A stretch of DNA of 64,000 nt from Neostapfia colusana (Eukaryota; Streptophyta; Magnoliopsida; Poales; Poaceae), in NCBI GenBank assembly GCA_030760725.1, contig JASWHV010000002.1, positions 56,785,900 to 56,849,899 on the forward strand. Direction: 5' to 3'. The notes under the pieces were generated by a model. That model did not search any database. It saw only the letters and a list, made by a program, of their open reading frames with translations, and was not told the DNA's origin. Below are positions 31,931 to 44,227 of the stretch, piece by piece. Within the stretch, counting starts at the first letter, position 1, and each line of letters begins with the position of its first letter. A program made the translations under genes and the position numbers.

Positions 31931-33330
31931 TCTGATGTTAGTTCTGTATGTCTTAAATGGCATAACAGAAGTTACAGCAGAAGTATGGATCTCTTAATGA
32001 TATTTCTAAGTAAAACACATTATAAGCATCAAATACTTGTAACTTTGCAAACTGTTATAAAGATATAAAGATATGAAAGTGTGGTAATTCAGCATAAAAA
32101 TACGCTAGCAGTATCGAAGCCCCATTTCCGCATAGGACTAGTAAATCAGAAGAAAATAGATATAACTTTTCTAACTGTTATCTTGCTGATGTTGTGGATA
32201 CGATAAAACATTGTTTGAGCATAGATGCCAATAGTGTCAAAAAGTTGGTGGCGTTGTGGATCCAAAAGTACGAGCTCAATTAATCAGTTTAGAGTCCCAT
32301 TGGTTTTGCCCCGGTGTAGCGCGACGCTATAGTATTGCTGTGCATTTGGCTCATGGGAGCCAGTGGAGTCAGAATTATAGCCCCATCAGCTCCCCAAACA
32401 TTTGTGTCTGGAAAGCCAAACAGACGGTGGAGTCGGAAATACTAGCTCCCTGATCATTTGAGTATCGAAGGCCAAACAGCTCTGCTATAGGCTACACGAG
32501 CGCTAGTGTGTGTTGGTAAGAGCTGGATCTGTACGGAACCAAACAAAGGGGACTTAATCAGAGTAGTTGGGGCTGAGAAGCTTTCAGATCAAGGGGCCAA
32601 GGGTGGGCTGGCTTTCATCCTGTTTATAGGCAAAATGAATGGGAAGGTGACAACCAAGAAATGAAATGGAGTTGCGAGCATATAAGTTTAACTGGATGAG
32701 GGTCAAAATATAATCATTATTGTTCCAACGATAGCATCCACGTGTTAACTCTTTTATACAGCTAGGATAAAAACGTAAGAAAGGTGCTCTGTATGAATAC
32801 ACGTGTCCATCCTACACGTGGGCTAAGCGCTACGCAGATTCTCTTTCTCATAAGTAACTTAAAATAAAAGCAAGAAATAAGAAATAATTGTCTACTTGAC
32901 TCCCCCACCTACAAAACCAAATGTTTTGCCACTAAACTATCTAGAACCGTCTAAATAACCTTATAAAACGGTTTTAAATGTGGTTTTACCTATGTGCATT
33001 ACAGGTGACAATGACTTGACGAATTGACAAATTATGCTATTTTTTCGAACAACATGCAAACCCTTTATAATCATTCAACCACAATTTAAGAATTTAATTC
33101 GCCTCTAAACACCAAAAGAATTCAAGGAATGATCTGGATTTACCTCTTGGAGATAAATCCTAAAAAAGAGATCAAGACCCCCCCCCCTCATTTTATAATT
33201 TTTTCCAACCCTCGCACGGACACAATGTCCAAGAACAGCTCGAAGACTGTCTAAACCCGAGCAACTCAACGACTTGAATATTTTATAGGTAGACGCATCA
33301 ATAATGGACATGCTAACATTAGCATCACCT
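31931..33330. other. Intergenic DNA, possible decayed MITE
   Basis: AT-rich and without genes. Between about 32288 and 32555 the ends 'gtcccattggttttgcc' and 'cggaaccaaacaaaggggac' are roughly inverted copies, as in MITEs carrying a 'TTTGGTTCC' end. No duplication was confirmed. Confidence 0.35.
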
Positions 33331-33339
33331 GTCATGGAA

Positions 33340-33545
33340 ATGACACTCTAGTGGCATGCGCTGACATCACTGACCGCCACTAGTAGTTGGCCACTCTAGT
33401 GGTAGGCTCAATAATGTCATGGACCACCACTAGAAATGACTTCACCAGTGGGAGTGTTGTGACATCGTTATTCTCTACCATTAGAAATCATTCTCTTTTC
33501 AGTGGTGGGTATTTTGCCGACGTGATCTATAAAATGATGGGGTTC
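33340..33545. repeat. CACTA-like subterminal repeats, left block
   Basis: Short direct and inverted copies of 'ccaccactagaaatga' and 'ccactctagtgg' are clustered here and again at 34835-34865 ('gtcaccactagagtga'). They resemble CACTA-transposon subterminal repeats, but no termini were defined. Confidence 0.35.
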
Positions 33546-33559
33546 TGAATTTAGACATT

Positions 33560-34749
33560 CAAAACCAAAGCTTATTAGGCAAATGGTTGTTTAAATTAAT
33601 CAACGTAGATGGCATCTGGCAAAAGGTTTTAAGAAGAAAGTATTTTGAAAACAAGGCTTTCGGCCACATACAACATAGAGCACGCGACTCACATTCCTGG
33701 TGTAGTCTCTTGAAAGTGAGAGATAAGTTTTTGTGTTACGGGAAATTTCAAGTGAATAATGGTAAAATAACAAGATTTTGGGAGGATAGATGGCTAGGAA
33801 ACTTTACCCTAAAACATAAATATCCAGACTTATACAATATTGCTAGACGTAAACATGATACCTGGCACATGTGTTTAGTACCATTCCCTTAAATATTTCC
33901 TTCAGACGCGGTTTGATTGATAATAATTTAAGGAGATGGAATAGACTAGTGGCCACGATTCTGAATGTTACGTTAAATGAAACAGAAGATACCTTCAGGT
34001 GGAACCTTCATCGAAACGGTATTTATTCTATTATGATGTATAAGGCTCTGATGTCTAGCGGAATTGTGAGTAGGATTAGCTAGTTATGGAGAGCAAAGCT
34101 GCCGTTGAAAATAAAATTTTTTATGTGGTACCTAAATCGAGGAGTAGTATTAACAAAAGACAATTTAATATGAAGGAATTGGAAGGGAGATAAGAAATGT
34201 GTTTTCTGCATGCATAAACAAACTATTCAACACTTATTTTTTTATTGTCATTATGCTAGATTTATATGGAGAACTTTTGATATTACATTCAATGTTACAT
34301 CTCCTACTTCTGTTTCAAACTTATTTAATTCATGGTTAGACTCGTTTAAACCTAGCCAAAGACTAGTGATTGTGGTTGCAGCTACAACATTGTGTTGGGC
34401 AATATGGTTGAGCAAGAATGATATAGTATTTGATAAACATCCCATTAAAATTTATATGCAGATACTTTTCAGGACCACATACTGGTGTCGTACGTGGGCG
34501 TTGCTACGAAAGTGTGACAACAAGGTCAAGCTCTTAAAGATGGCGTGTAATGCTGTGCAAGCCACCGTGATGCAGATCTTCACCCAATTTGGATGGAGAT
34601 TCAGTAATAGAATGATTTATTAATAATTTGGGGATGTTTAAGTAGTCACTGCAGATATTAGCGCCTGTTTAACTGTGTATTATTTGATGTAATAAAAAGA
34701 CCATAACCTCTCCGGAGGGGAAGGTCGGATTATCCATTATCTAAAAAAA
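33560..34749 (+). pseudogene. L1-type LINE 3' end, truncated
   Basis: The frame encodes the region after RT: KVLRRKYFENKAFGHIQHRA near 33620, then the zinc-binding RVT domain (PLKIKFFMWYLNRG near 34105, CVFC near 34200, IQHLFFYCHYARFIW near 34222). It is broken by at least one frameshift and two stops (34081-34083, about 34170). It ends in a short A tract at 34742-34749. The RT and endonuclease are absent, so this is a 5'-truncated copy. Confidence 0.82.
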
Positions 34750-34879
34750 ATCTACGCCGCCCACGAGTAGATCATTTCCAATGGCGGGAATAAGTGGGGA
34801 CCAGGTTCACCACATTATAATAGCGGGCTTCAGCCCCATCTTTAAATGGTCACCACTAGAGTGAACAATACACCATCTT

Positions 34880-35060
34880 TGCATTGAAGGTGAGATGACG
34901 GCTGCAACCTACTTCAACAAGATGAAAAGCTTTGAAGACGAGATAGGGCTGCTGGGAAGCCGCTCAACGATGATGATGTTCTCTTACATCCTGGTAAGTC
35001 TTGATCAGGAGTTCAACCCTTTTGCTGAGACGGTCAGTGTAAGACCTGACCCAATTCCCT
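34880..35060 (+). pseudogene. Copia gag fragment
   Basis: EMTAATYFNKMKSFEDEIGL followed by SYILVSLDQEFNPFAETV matches the UBN2-type gag core of plant Copia elements. It is isolated, without LTR or further domains. Confidence 0.65.
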
Positions 35061-35608
35061 GAGGTGTTTGAGCGGTTCTTGTGCGGCCTAAGGCGCGCAA
35101 TGAGATGCAGAATGTGCAGCAGAATCAGTCATTCGTAATACACGGGTTTTGAGCCACCACTTCGCGGCCCTCCATGCTGAGCTACGTTCACCCATGTTGC
35201 TTTGCTGATGATGACTACTCCTTTCATTTTGTTTGCTATCATCTCTTTTTTTTTTCTTTTCGTTGCTCCTTTCATCATCCTTTTCTACCAAGTGCACTCG
35301 CTAGCTGCTTTCCTTCTTGCCTTCGTGTACTGCTTCGGTCATGACTTTCTCTTGATCGCTTTACTTCCCAGGGCTTCTCGTTCTTGGATTTTGTCTCGTC
35401 TTCCCTTTTCTTGTGGCCCTCGTCATCAGCTCTTGCTTATTTCTCAAATTTTTCCATCAGGTCAAACACTAGTTTTTGGCCTGTTTCTTTAATGCTGAAC
35501 GGAAAGTATCTGATGAAAGCCCTTTCGTAATTGCGTCGATGACCGTAGACGCTTCGCAGTGCCGCCTCTATCTTTTGGAGGGCCCTAGAGCGAAGCCAAT
35601 TGTATGGG

Positions 35609-35609
<1 letters not shown>
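35061..35609. other. Unassigned intergenic DNA
   Basis: Pyrimidine-rich, with no recognised gene or element. Confidence 0.4.

Positions 35610-35668
<59 letters not shown>
35610..35668. repeat. (AT)n microsatellite
   Basis: About 29 uninterrupted AT units. Confidence 0.95.
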
Positions 35669-35670
<2 letters not shown>

Positions 35671-36650
35671 TTTTCTTTTTACTTATAAAGTGTCTAAACC
35701 CACGTTATTAATTTAGTACCTATAATAATAAGTATTAAACACTTCAGAAATATCATATTACAACGAAAACCACCATCATATAGACAAAAAAGGAGCTAAA
35801 TGAAGAGATAATTACAACAACAACCATAATAAAATTAATTGTCCGAAAACTAATCTTCACAACTAACCACTTAACTACCTTCAATACTTAATCCTCAGAT
35901 CTTCCAATTTGCTTGGTTTCAACTTCAATGCAAATTTCAAACACAACAAAAATTTTAACATAACAAACAGAGATAGGCACATATGATTTTTTAGACTTTG
36001 ACGAACAAGTGATGAAATTCACAGCAAAACGACGAACACGAACTTCAAGCAAATCAAATGCTTCTATTTCTGACAAATTCATCACTGTAAACGCCTCAAG
36101 CCACATACATCATTTTTTCAAGAAATTACACTGATCTCGACTTACCAAGAAATCAAAATCAGACAACTTGGAGGCAGCCATCCATCACGTGTAAATCAGC
36201 AACAAGGGGATGAGGATAAACAGAAAGAATAAAAAAAGTAAAGAGATGAGCCGGGCCGGATCCCCGTGAACAGAAAGGAAAAAGAAATCCAATCTAAAAA
36301 CAAATGGAGTCGGCACCTGAGCTCCTTGTAAAACAAATTTTGGGATTTGGGATTGATCACCTACAGGACATCACACATACATCGATATCGGCTGTAGAAA
36401 TTTATTTCTATGTTAGAGGCCTTGAGCAGAGCAAGATCTAGGTTCTTAAACTGTACTTACTTTTTTTAAGGTAACATACAACAATAGTTAGTAATGGACC
36501 CTAACCAGCCTGGGCCCTAGGCGGTCGCCCCTCCCACCTAGTCCCAGAGCCGACCCTGATGCTTCGATGTATCTTGCTTTACTTTCTACATACATGAATC
36601 TCTTCATATACTGTCGAAGGGTTTCTCCCTCTTATTGTTCGCACATACAA
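35669..36650. other. AT-rich intergenic DNA
   Basis: No ORF or repeat family is supported here. Confidence 0.5.
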
Positions 36651-36654
36651 TTTT

Positions 36655-37235
36655 GGCAAAATTATCAAATATGTTCCTAATATTCAGTCATAAGCTCAAT
36701 TTCATCCTTGAACTTTGAAGGGGGCAATTTAGTCTCCAAAGTTTAGTTTTAACTTCAATTCATCTCTAAGTTGAGGTGACAGTCCACATCGGCATGTCCA
36801 GTCAGTGAGATTTGTCTCTTAGGTGCGATAAACCCATATTTATACTATAATATTAGACTTTTAACACTTTTAAAATAAAATCTCTATTAGGACAAAACTA
36901 GAGTAACCATTAAATCGTTATCTGACGTATTTTTAATCATATCCATGAGATACGTTATTGTCAAATTTAATAAAAAATAACAAAAATGTTAGTGAACAAG
37001 ATAATACCTATGCATTTATCATTTACATCACATATACATACTTATACGCTTGAATAGTCGTGTAGATAACTCACCATAAAATAATTTTGATGATTGAACA
37101 TGCAACATGGACTGCCACCTTAGATCAGAAATGAATTTGAAATAAAAATCAAAGTCGAGGGACTAAACTGGCTCAAGGATCCAATTGAGCAATACACTAA
37201 ATATAATGGATGATATTGGTTATTTCACCTGCAAT
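36655..37235. mobile_element. Long-TIR element (MULE/foldback type), non-autonomous
   Basis: The arms at about 36656-36805 and 37085-37235 are diverged inverted copies: 'gctcaatttcatccttgaac' and 'gtgacagtccacat' on the left match the reverse complement on the right. Stretches of high similarity extend over about 140 bp. No transposase is present. The exact ends and target duplication were not resolved. Confidence 0.6.
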
Positions 37236-38490
37236 TTTCCTTGGTAAACTCGCTCTGACTAGGAACGTTATCATTTTCAGCCATGACTCAACTACTCTGG
37301 AGGCAGTGATGTGGACTAGGTTTTGGATGTTCCTTCCATTTGTCATTACAAGTTCTTTTGCTAAGGTTGTTTTGTGTCTGCCCCCAATTCTACTGCTTTT
37401 TTGAATGAGATGAGGAACATTTTAGGATTTGAGTTTTCTAGGTTTTGCAGTTAGCCACATTTTAATGTGTAATATAATTTATTGGAAAAAATGACAATAA
37501 ACACATAAAATTAGCAATAAATATATAAAAATGACATATATGTGACGGTGATGGATGAAGATTATTAAGTTTGGTTTTGCTAAGAGAAAAAATTCGATGA
37601 GGATGAAGATTAGTGCTATTGAGCTTTATTTTTATAGGTTACGGGGTAATATGGGTTAAAATTTCAGTTAAATCAGTTAGTTCAGTTAATATGGTATGAA
37701 AAAATAAAGGCAGCCCAGTTTGATTTTACGTGTTACGGTTTAAAGTTTACCACGCCCACCCCTAGTCCCTGCCGTCTTGGTTGTTTTCATCTTCGGTGCC
37801 CCCAGATGCTCCACTCCCGGTGCTTTGGAACATATGGGTGCTCCTGGTGGTGTGGCCACATCACGCTATGTGTTTACTTCCCGTGTTGTAGCCTCCTCAA
37901 CTGAACTTTTTGATTTTTGTCTCTGCCAGGGTTCGGCCCACGGTCAGCACCAAATATTATGGTTAAAACCCTCAAAAAAGTGGAAGGAAAAAATAAAACA
38001 ATGATAATGAATCACTATTTAATTCCTCAAAAACCATAATCTATTACATAGAGGGCCTCTCTGAAATGCAGTAGTGAAAAAATGTAGAGACAAGAAAAAA
38101 CGTAGGAACAGAGAAAACACAAAAATGAGAAATGTTAGAAAACTACAGGAATTGAAAAGAAAGGGAATGAAAACTTTTGTTGTTTGGATTGCAGAAATTT
38201 ATAACACGGGAATTGGAAAATAAAAAAATATTAGAGTTAAATTTTGGATTGAATAATTATACAACTTATATTTCAGGATCAATGGAGGCAAAGTTTATTT
38301 AACCACATACTCTAAGGTTGGCCACCATGAACTATCTATTCATTCATAGGTAGCTTTATTCCTAAATGATATTTGCCAACCTCAAAGCATCTAGTACATA
38401 AGGATTATTAGCTCACAACCATGGCAGGAGGGAGAGAGGAAAAGAGAGATAGAGGCGACTGAATCGAGTGTTTCCTATGGCTGGATTGGA
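37236..38490. other. AT-rich intergenic DNA
   Basis: No gene or recognisable repeat family is seen. Confidence 0.5.
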
Positions 38491-38491
38491 G

Positions 38492-41480
38492 TGTGGGGAC
38501 CACCCCATGGTTCACCCACTCCGGGATCGCAGAGTGTGGTGCCATGCGATGCGGCACCCAACAGCACACAAGAAAAGATTAAGAACAACATACAAACTTT
38601 TATTTTTCATAAAAACACAGCGAAAGTCTTTTACAAACTTATTTATACAGCGGAAGTCTTATACATAACTAGTCTCTCATCCTAACTAAGCAAAAGTGCA
38701 GCTATACAGTCCGGGGACGCTACACACTAGCAACATACAACCGTAGATCACGGCGGCGTGCAGGGCTCCAGCTCGGCCGTGTACCTCGACGGGGGCATTG
38801 CCTCGTCCTCGGACCCTTCCTCATAACTCTCACCTGCACACAGCTCAAATATTGCAACCGTGAGCATGATGACTCAGCAAGGCTTAACCGACAACCCTAG
38901 TCATGGAACTCTACATGCAGGGATGTGTAATATAGGAACAAGACTTTGCAATAAAGACACGTCTACATGTTAATCCTTACTTTCAGTTTTATAGCAGCAA
39001 TTTAATGAGCCTTAGGCAGCCCTCACATTGGAAGTCCACAATAAAACAAGAAACACTTTCCTCCGATGTGGTGATGCCCAAAGTGGAAGATAAACTTAAT
39101 TAGATCTATATCTACAGCAGACATGGTTTCAAAACATTAATAGTTCAGCACAGCATAATATCATTCATCTCGCTTCTTTCACTTCTTACTACGTCACAGA
39201 ACAGTAAACAAGTGGTACTCAAATAACCGCAAGGGACCGTGATTGCAATCAGGAGACACCTGGACAACACGTCACATACACCCACTTTCAGAAGTGTGGT
39301 GCCACACGCCTTCCTACTCTGTTGTATGCAACCACCTTTCAAAGGAAACCCAATTACCGAACCGGTCCATCCGTAACGGGCAGGAGGTCCCCGCGTGGAG
39401 CGTGACTATGCCCACCGGCAGATTTACACCTTGCTACCCTCAACCCACTCCTATAAAACGACTAGGTAAGCCTCTGCACCCAGGTTAACCAATTACATCA
39501 GTTTCCTGCTTATGTCAGTATGCCATCCGGTACTGTTCGATACTTGTTCATCAGGACCGCATACGACTCGGTCCTCAATCGACACCAACAGGGCTATGCA
39601 CGTGAGACCTCCGCTCATTGCATCCTATCCCCCCTGCTAGGTCTCATTTTTACATTCTTAAGCCATTCTCTACTTTTTCCATACCGTGTGATAACACCTC
39701 ACCTCGTGAGTAGATTCCAACTACTCGACTTCTACCGATATCCTACGAACATTAGCATGGCATTCTCTACTCGTCGAGTTTGTAAACTACCCAACCCTTC
39801 ATAGGCTTTAAAGTCATGCAAGTGGGGTTTCAATCACCTTAACTCTAATGCAAACATTCAGCCTAGACATAAGTGATACAAATGAAAACTTTGCAAAAGG
39901 TAATTAAATGCAAACCGGGGCTTGCCTGGTTGCGAGTTAAACGGAAAGTCAGCGTCTGGTGGGAGGACGTCCAACGGCTCCGGGGTGTCCTCAACTTCGG
40001 TCACTATATGAAATGTAGCAAAATATATGTATAAGTGCTAGTGTTATATAAGAGATGAACTCCTCTTACTAGCTACTGCTGTTTAGGTTTCTTAAATTTA
40101 CTTGGGATTTCTCCAGTGGATACTAGACTCTCTAAGGATGATCTGAGCAAAATTTGGAGAAATTCCATTGAATCTTGTGGTCTCCAAAATTCCCACAAGT
40201 CCAAAGATTCTCTGAATTTTTATCCCAAATCTGAAGATCTTACATGGCTAACAGTGGAAGATCTAATTAGAGCAGGTCTCTATGGTTCTAACAAAATTTG
40301 TTTCACCGTTTTTGGAGCTACCTACAGGGAGATATGAATTTTTGAAGTTGGACAGGAGTGCTGAAAAGTTTCTGTTTAGGATTTGAATTTCTAAATAATG
40401 ACTGAACTTTGGAAGACAATTTAGCATAGCAAGTGAACTCCAATGAATCTCAAAATTTTACTGGAGATCACGAATGTCATGAGGAATCTTCTGGCCAAAT
40501 TTAAGGGAATTCCATAACAGGGATCTTCTGGAATTAATTCCCAAAATTTTATATTTGATGAATTTTGTAGAAAATTCCACATATCTTCAGATCAAATTCT
40601 TTGCATTTATGCAAAGTACTGACTGAGAGGAATCCAACAAAATTTGTTTCACAAATTTTGGACATTCCTACTTAAAGTTATGGTCATTTGAAGTTTGCAC
40701 TAAATCTGAAAAATGAGGAAATGTTTAAGCTCTGGTTGTGGGCCCCACCCGTGGCGCTATCCACTCAGATGACAGCAACACCGAGGCCACAGGGTTATTT
40801 CCCGCGCAGCCGCACGTGATCCGGTGCCACACTCAGGTACCCGCATGGAGACAGAGGCTGACCAGTGGGACCCGACCCTCCTTCGTCTACCTCGCGCTGC
40901 CGGCGCATCCCGCGGTGGCGCACTCCGGCGAGGCTCGCCGGGACGGGGTTCCCGTGCTCCAACCTTCACCCAACTTGCCGCCTGTGAGTTTTACACTGGC
41001 TGTGCACGATGGTGGGGTCGGGGCGGATGACAACGGAAGGAACAGTGTTCGCACTGGCGGCCATGTCGAACTCCACTTTGGCGACCTCGTTCTCACTCGG
41101 CAGTGGGTCATTCGGGCTAGGGTTTCCTCCAACAGCACCAGTGAAGCATGGACAACTTTGACCTCTAGCCCACTCTCCATGAAAACCACCGGAGATGGGA
41201 CCTCACTGGCGACCCGAGCCCACAAAACAACGACGGCGAAAAAACTCGAAGAACTCCTCCGGTCCTTGATGGTTTCGAGCGCCGTTATAGCGAGAAGGAC
41301 CGTAGCGATCTAGAAAAGCTTCTCCTAGACCAGAATGAGCTCCAGCTACTGCTGCGCGACGAATTTGGTCGTAGACCGAAGGGCGTCGCTATGAACTAGG
41401 GTTTGGTAAAACCCAAAATTCTCGCTATCCACAGAACCAAATGAAGAACAGTTTTCGGCTACACCATCTAGGCTGTCACG
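38492..41480 (-). repeat. Probable Gypsy LTR remnant
   Basis: The region follows the layout of the Gypsy-A LTR ('gcggaagtcttat', 'gactcagcaagg', punctuated Pro/His/Thr-rich frames, GC-rich end). It is non-coding over about 3 kb. No partner LTR, PBS or duplication is visible, so the call rests on resemblance alone. Confidence 0.4.
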
Positions 41481-41898
41481 CGCACCTTTTTTGTACAAGG
41501 AACCGGAGATGATGAAGGCCGTAGCGTGCTGGCGACGGTGAGGCCGAACAGTGCTCTGCCGGTTCACTTCGGCACTCGGCAATGATTGTCCATTTATGGC
41601 TACTACGAGCAAGCAACCGTGCTGTGGATATGGTAGATCGATATAGCACGTCGTGGCACTTATTTCTTGCATTGGGAGCTCGAGCAACCGGAATTCGGCC
41701 TGTCGTGGGCAACCCGAACAGAGAACGTGGCGCCGGTGTGTGTTCTTCCCGGGAAAGAGCGGAGGGAGCGGTGAGCGAGCGAGAGAGGCAAAAGAGAATT
41801 TCGGTGCTGCAGCTGTGGTGTGCAGAGGTGATCAAGCGGCCGAGAAAAACAGGAGGTGGCGCGGTGAAGTCCTCGGGAGCGGGTTGCAGCTTCTGTAT

Positions 41899-41920
41899 AC
41901 ATATATATATATATATATTT

Positions 41921-41984
<64 letters not shown>
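41899..41984. repeat. (TA)n microsatellite
   Basis: About 40 TA units interrupted once near 41918-41922 (ttttg). Confidence 0.95.
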
Positions 41985-41986
<2 letters not shown>

Positions 41987-42008
41987 ACACTTCTGTACAA
42001 GGGATCAT

Positions 42009-42219
42009 GGACTAGTCCGTGGCCACCTCGGACTAGTCCGCACTGGCAGACTAGTCCGCACTTAGTCCGTTAGACCGGACTAGGCCGGACCACCACGGAC
42101 TAGTCCGATTTTCTCTCTGATCAGAAAACGGACTAGTCCGATATGGTCCGGACTAGTCCGATATTTCGCCTCCATAACCCTAAGGACGGCTCATACCTTA
42201 ATCTTCTTCATCCTCACAA

Positions 42220-42275
<56 letters not shown>

Positions 42276-42660
42276 GCTCCCAAGGTGAGTTTGCGAGTTC
42301 TCCATCAAAACTTCTCAAATTTCCGTGGGAATCGATCCCCACTGCAAAGGGATAAAAAACCCCAGACTAGTCCGGATCAAGAACTCCTTCAACACTTCGA
42401 ATCGAAGGATTTGGTAAACTTCACTCCAAACCCTAGAACCTTTGATTTTCTTTGTTTTTTCTCAAATATCTTAGCTCCTTTTTTAGTCAATGCATGCTCC
42501 ATTGATGTATTCCATGTACCCTAGATCACATTTGCATTAAATAATCTCAAATTTCAACAAATTAGGGCTTGAGCAGCCTCATAACTGACTAGTCCGATAT
42601 TAGGGCGGACAAGTCCGGTGCTCCGGACTAGTCCGACCCTGAACACCGGACTAGTCCGGT
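42009..42660. repeat. Cluster of CGGACTAGTCCG palindromes
   Basis: Six perfect copies (42029, 42096, 42129, 42149, 42624, 42647) and about six one- or two-base variants (42009, 42048, 42070, 42363, 42585, 42606) lie within 650 bp. The sequences between them are unrelated, so this is not a simple tandem repeat. Confidence 0.9.
42227..42271. repeat. (CT)n microsatellite
   Basis: Uninterrupted CT dinucleotides over about 45 bp in the leader of the next ORF. Confidence 0.95.
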
Positions 42661-42746
42661 ATGCCTCTGATCAGGGAAATCCTGGCTTATGCCAATTCAG
42701 TGCAATCCTTTGTCATCCTTGATTATTCATACCCACTTTATCTTCC

Positions 42747-44227
42747 TTGTCAGAAATCATGTCGGGATCAAATGAGAGTCTCTCCGACTTTGAGGCCGCG
42801 ATGGATCAAGATATAATGTCTCATTCTCCGGAGTCTCGCTCCAACAAGAGAAAAGAGCGTGCTGCTGAGCCTTCGCTCACCCCACCTAGGGTGAGTCAAA
42901 AGGTTACAATCAAGAGACCAGCTTCAAAAGCAAATGTGGCTGGGTCTAGCTCGGCGGCTCAACACCAAACCAAGGGCAAGGGAAATGGGCTTGCTTCCGG
43001 ACCGATTGGTCCCCTCAAGATGACAGCTCCAAGGCAGGGACATAGGGATCCCTCGGAGGAAAAGTTCAATGGCAAGGGGAGTGATGTGGCATAGAACCTG
43101 AGGAAGGTTGATGCCTATAGCTCCGGCAAAAAGGCAGCCGACAAGAGATTTTGGAGCAACTTTCACTCGGACTACTACAGTTCGGTGTACCTCCAAATGA
43201 AGACTCCAGTGGTCCGAAGTCAATGGATCGACTGAACATACTTTGAAAGGAAGAGCTGTGAAGCCTTTGAGGAGGTCATAGGGGCTGCAGAGAGACATGG
43301 ACTCAAGGACCTGCTCGCCTTCAGGTACAACTGGAATGATGAGATCATTGCCCAGTTTTATTCAAATTGCCACTTTGCTCATGATGGAGAAGACAAAATG
43401 ACTTGGATGACACATGGGTCCAAGTACACAATTTCCTACACTGAGTTTGCCAGACTGCTGCACCTTGAGGACACCAGCAATAATGAGATTGTGATTCGCA
43501 ATCTGGGAGTTGTGGAGAAGGCCAAGATGGAGTTTCTCTATGATACTCGACTTCCATTCAAACCTCCCTCAACCAAGAACATGAAGCCTTTCTTCATTGT
43601 TCTCAACAGAGTGCTCCGGAAGACCATTGCTCCAAAGGATTGAGATGCCGGGAGCGTCCAAGATTATTTGAGAACCTTGATGAAAGTAATCAGCAGGAGG
43701 AGAAGATTTAATATCTTTGATTATATTTGGAATGACATGGTGAACATATCCTGCACACCAAACCGTTCCTGTGGATATGCACCTTACTTGATGTTCATGA
43801 TTCAAAGAGTCACAGGAATTGAGTTCGTGAAGGATGTGGAGCACACTGCTCTAAGGCCTCAGAAGCCTCCTCAGGCCTCCCTCCCAGCTGCCTCCTCTCC
43901 TGGATCACCTAAATAGCATCCAGAGAGATCTCAAGAAGATGCAAGGCCTTCATCCAAGACCAGGGCCTCTCCACACAAAAGTTCCTCTAGTGGAGTTTTG
44001 AAGATTTTGGCTGCTATTTTCAGTTCTTGCTGCAAAACTGAGGTGAAGCTTCATAAGATGAACAAGGCAAGAAAAGATGAAATGAGATACATGAAGGCCA
44101 ATGTCAAAGAGATATGCCAAAAACTAGAGATTGAGCCCATTGGATCCCCGATCATCTCGGAGGACTCTGCATCTGAGTTTATAGAGCTTCCTCCTCTCTC
44201 TCCATCAGAGCGCGCCTACTTTGGCAC
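42747..44227 (+). pseudogene. Broken retroelement ORF of unknown function
   Basis: One frame runs from ATG 42747 to the edge of Gypsy-B with in-frame stops at about 43092, 43234, 43641 and 43914. The N-terminus is Ser/Lys-rich and low complexity. The central part (MTWMTHGSKYTISYTEFARL near 43400, SCGYAPYLMFMIQRVTG near 43770) resembles the 'putative plant transposon protein' encoded by Athila/Tat-type Gypsy elements. That assignment comes from general resemblance, with modest certainty. Gypsy-B interrupts its 3' end. Confidence 0.55.

Noticed and set aside
35202..35688. Hydrophobic ORFs near the AT microsatellite
   Set aside because: They are pyrimidine-rich and have no start context, homology or conserved neighbour.
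38468..39804. Short ORFs between 38.4 and 39.8 kb as host genes
   Set aside because: They lie in LTR-like repetitive DNA and show no splice structure or recognisable domain.
41582..42073. ORFs with poly-Tyr/Ile runs
   Set aside because: They are translations of the TA microsatellite.
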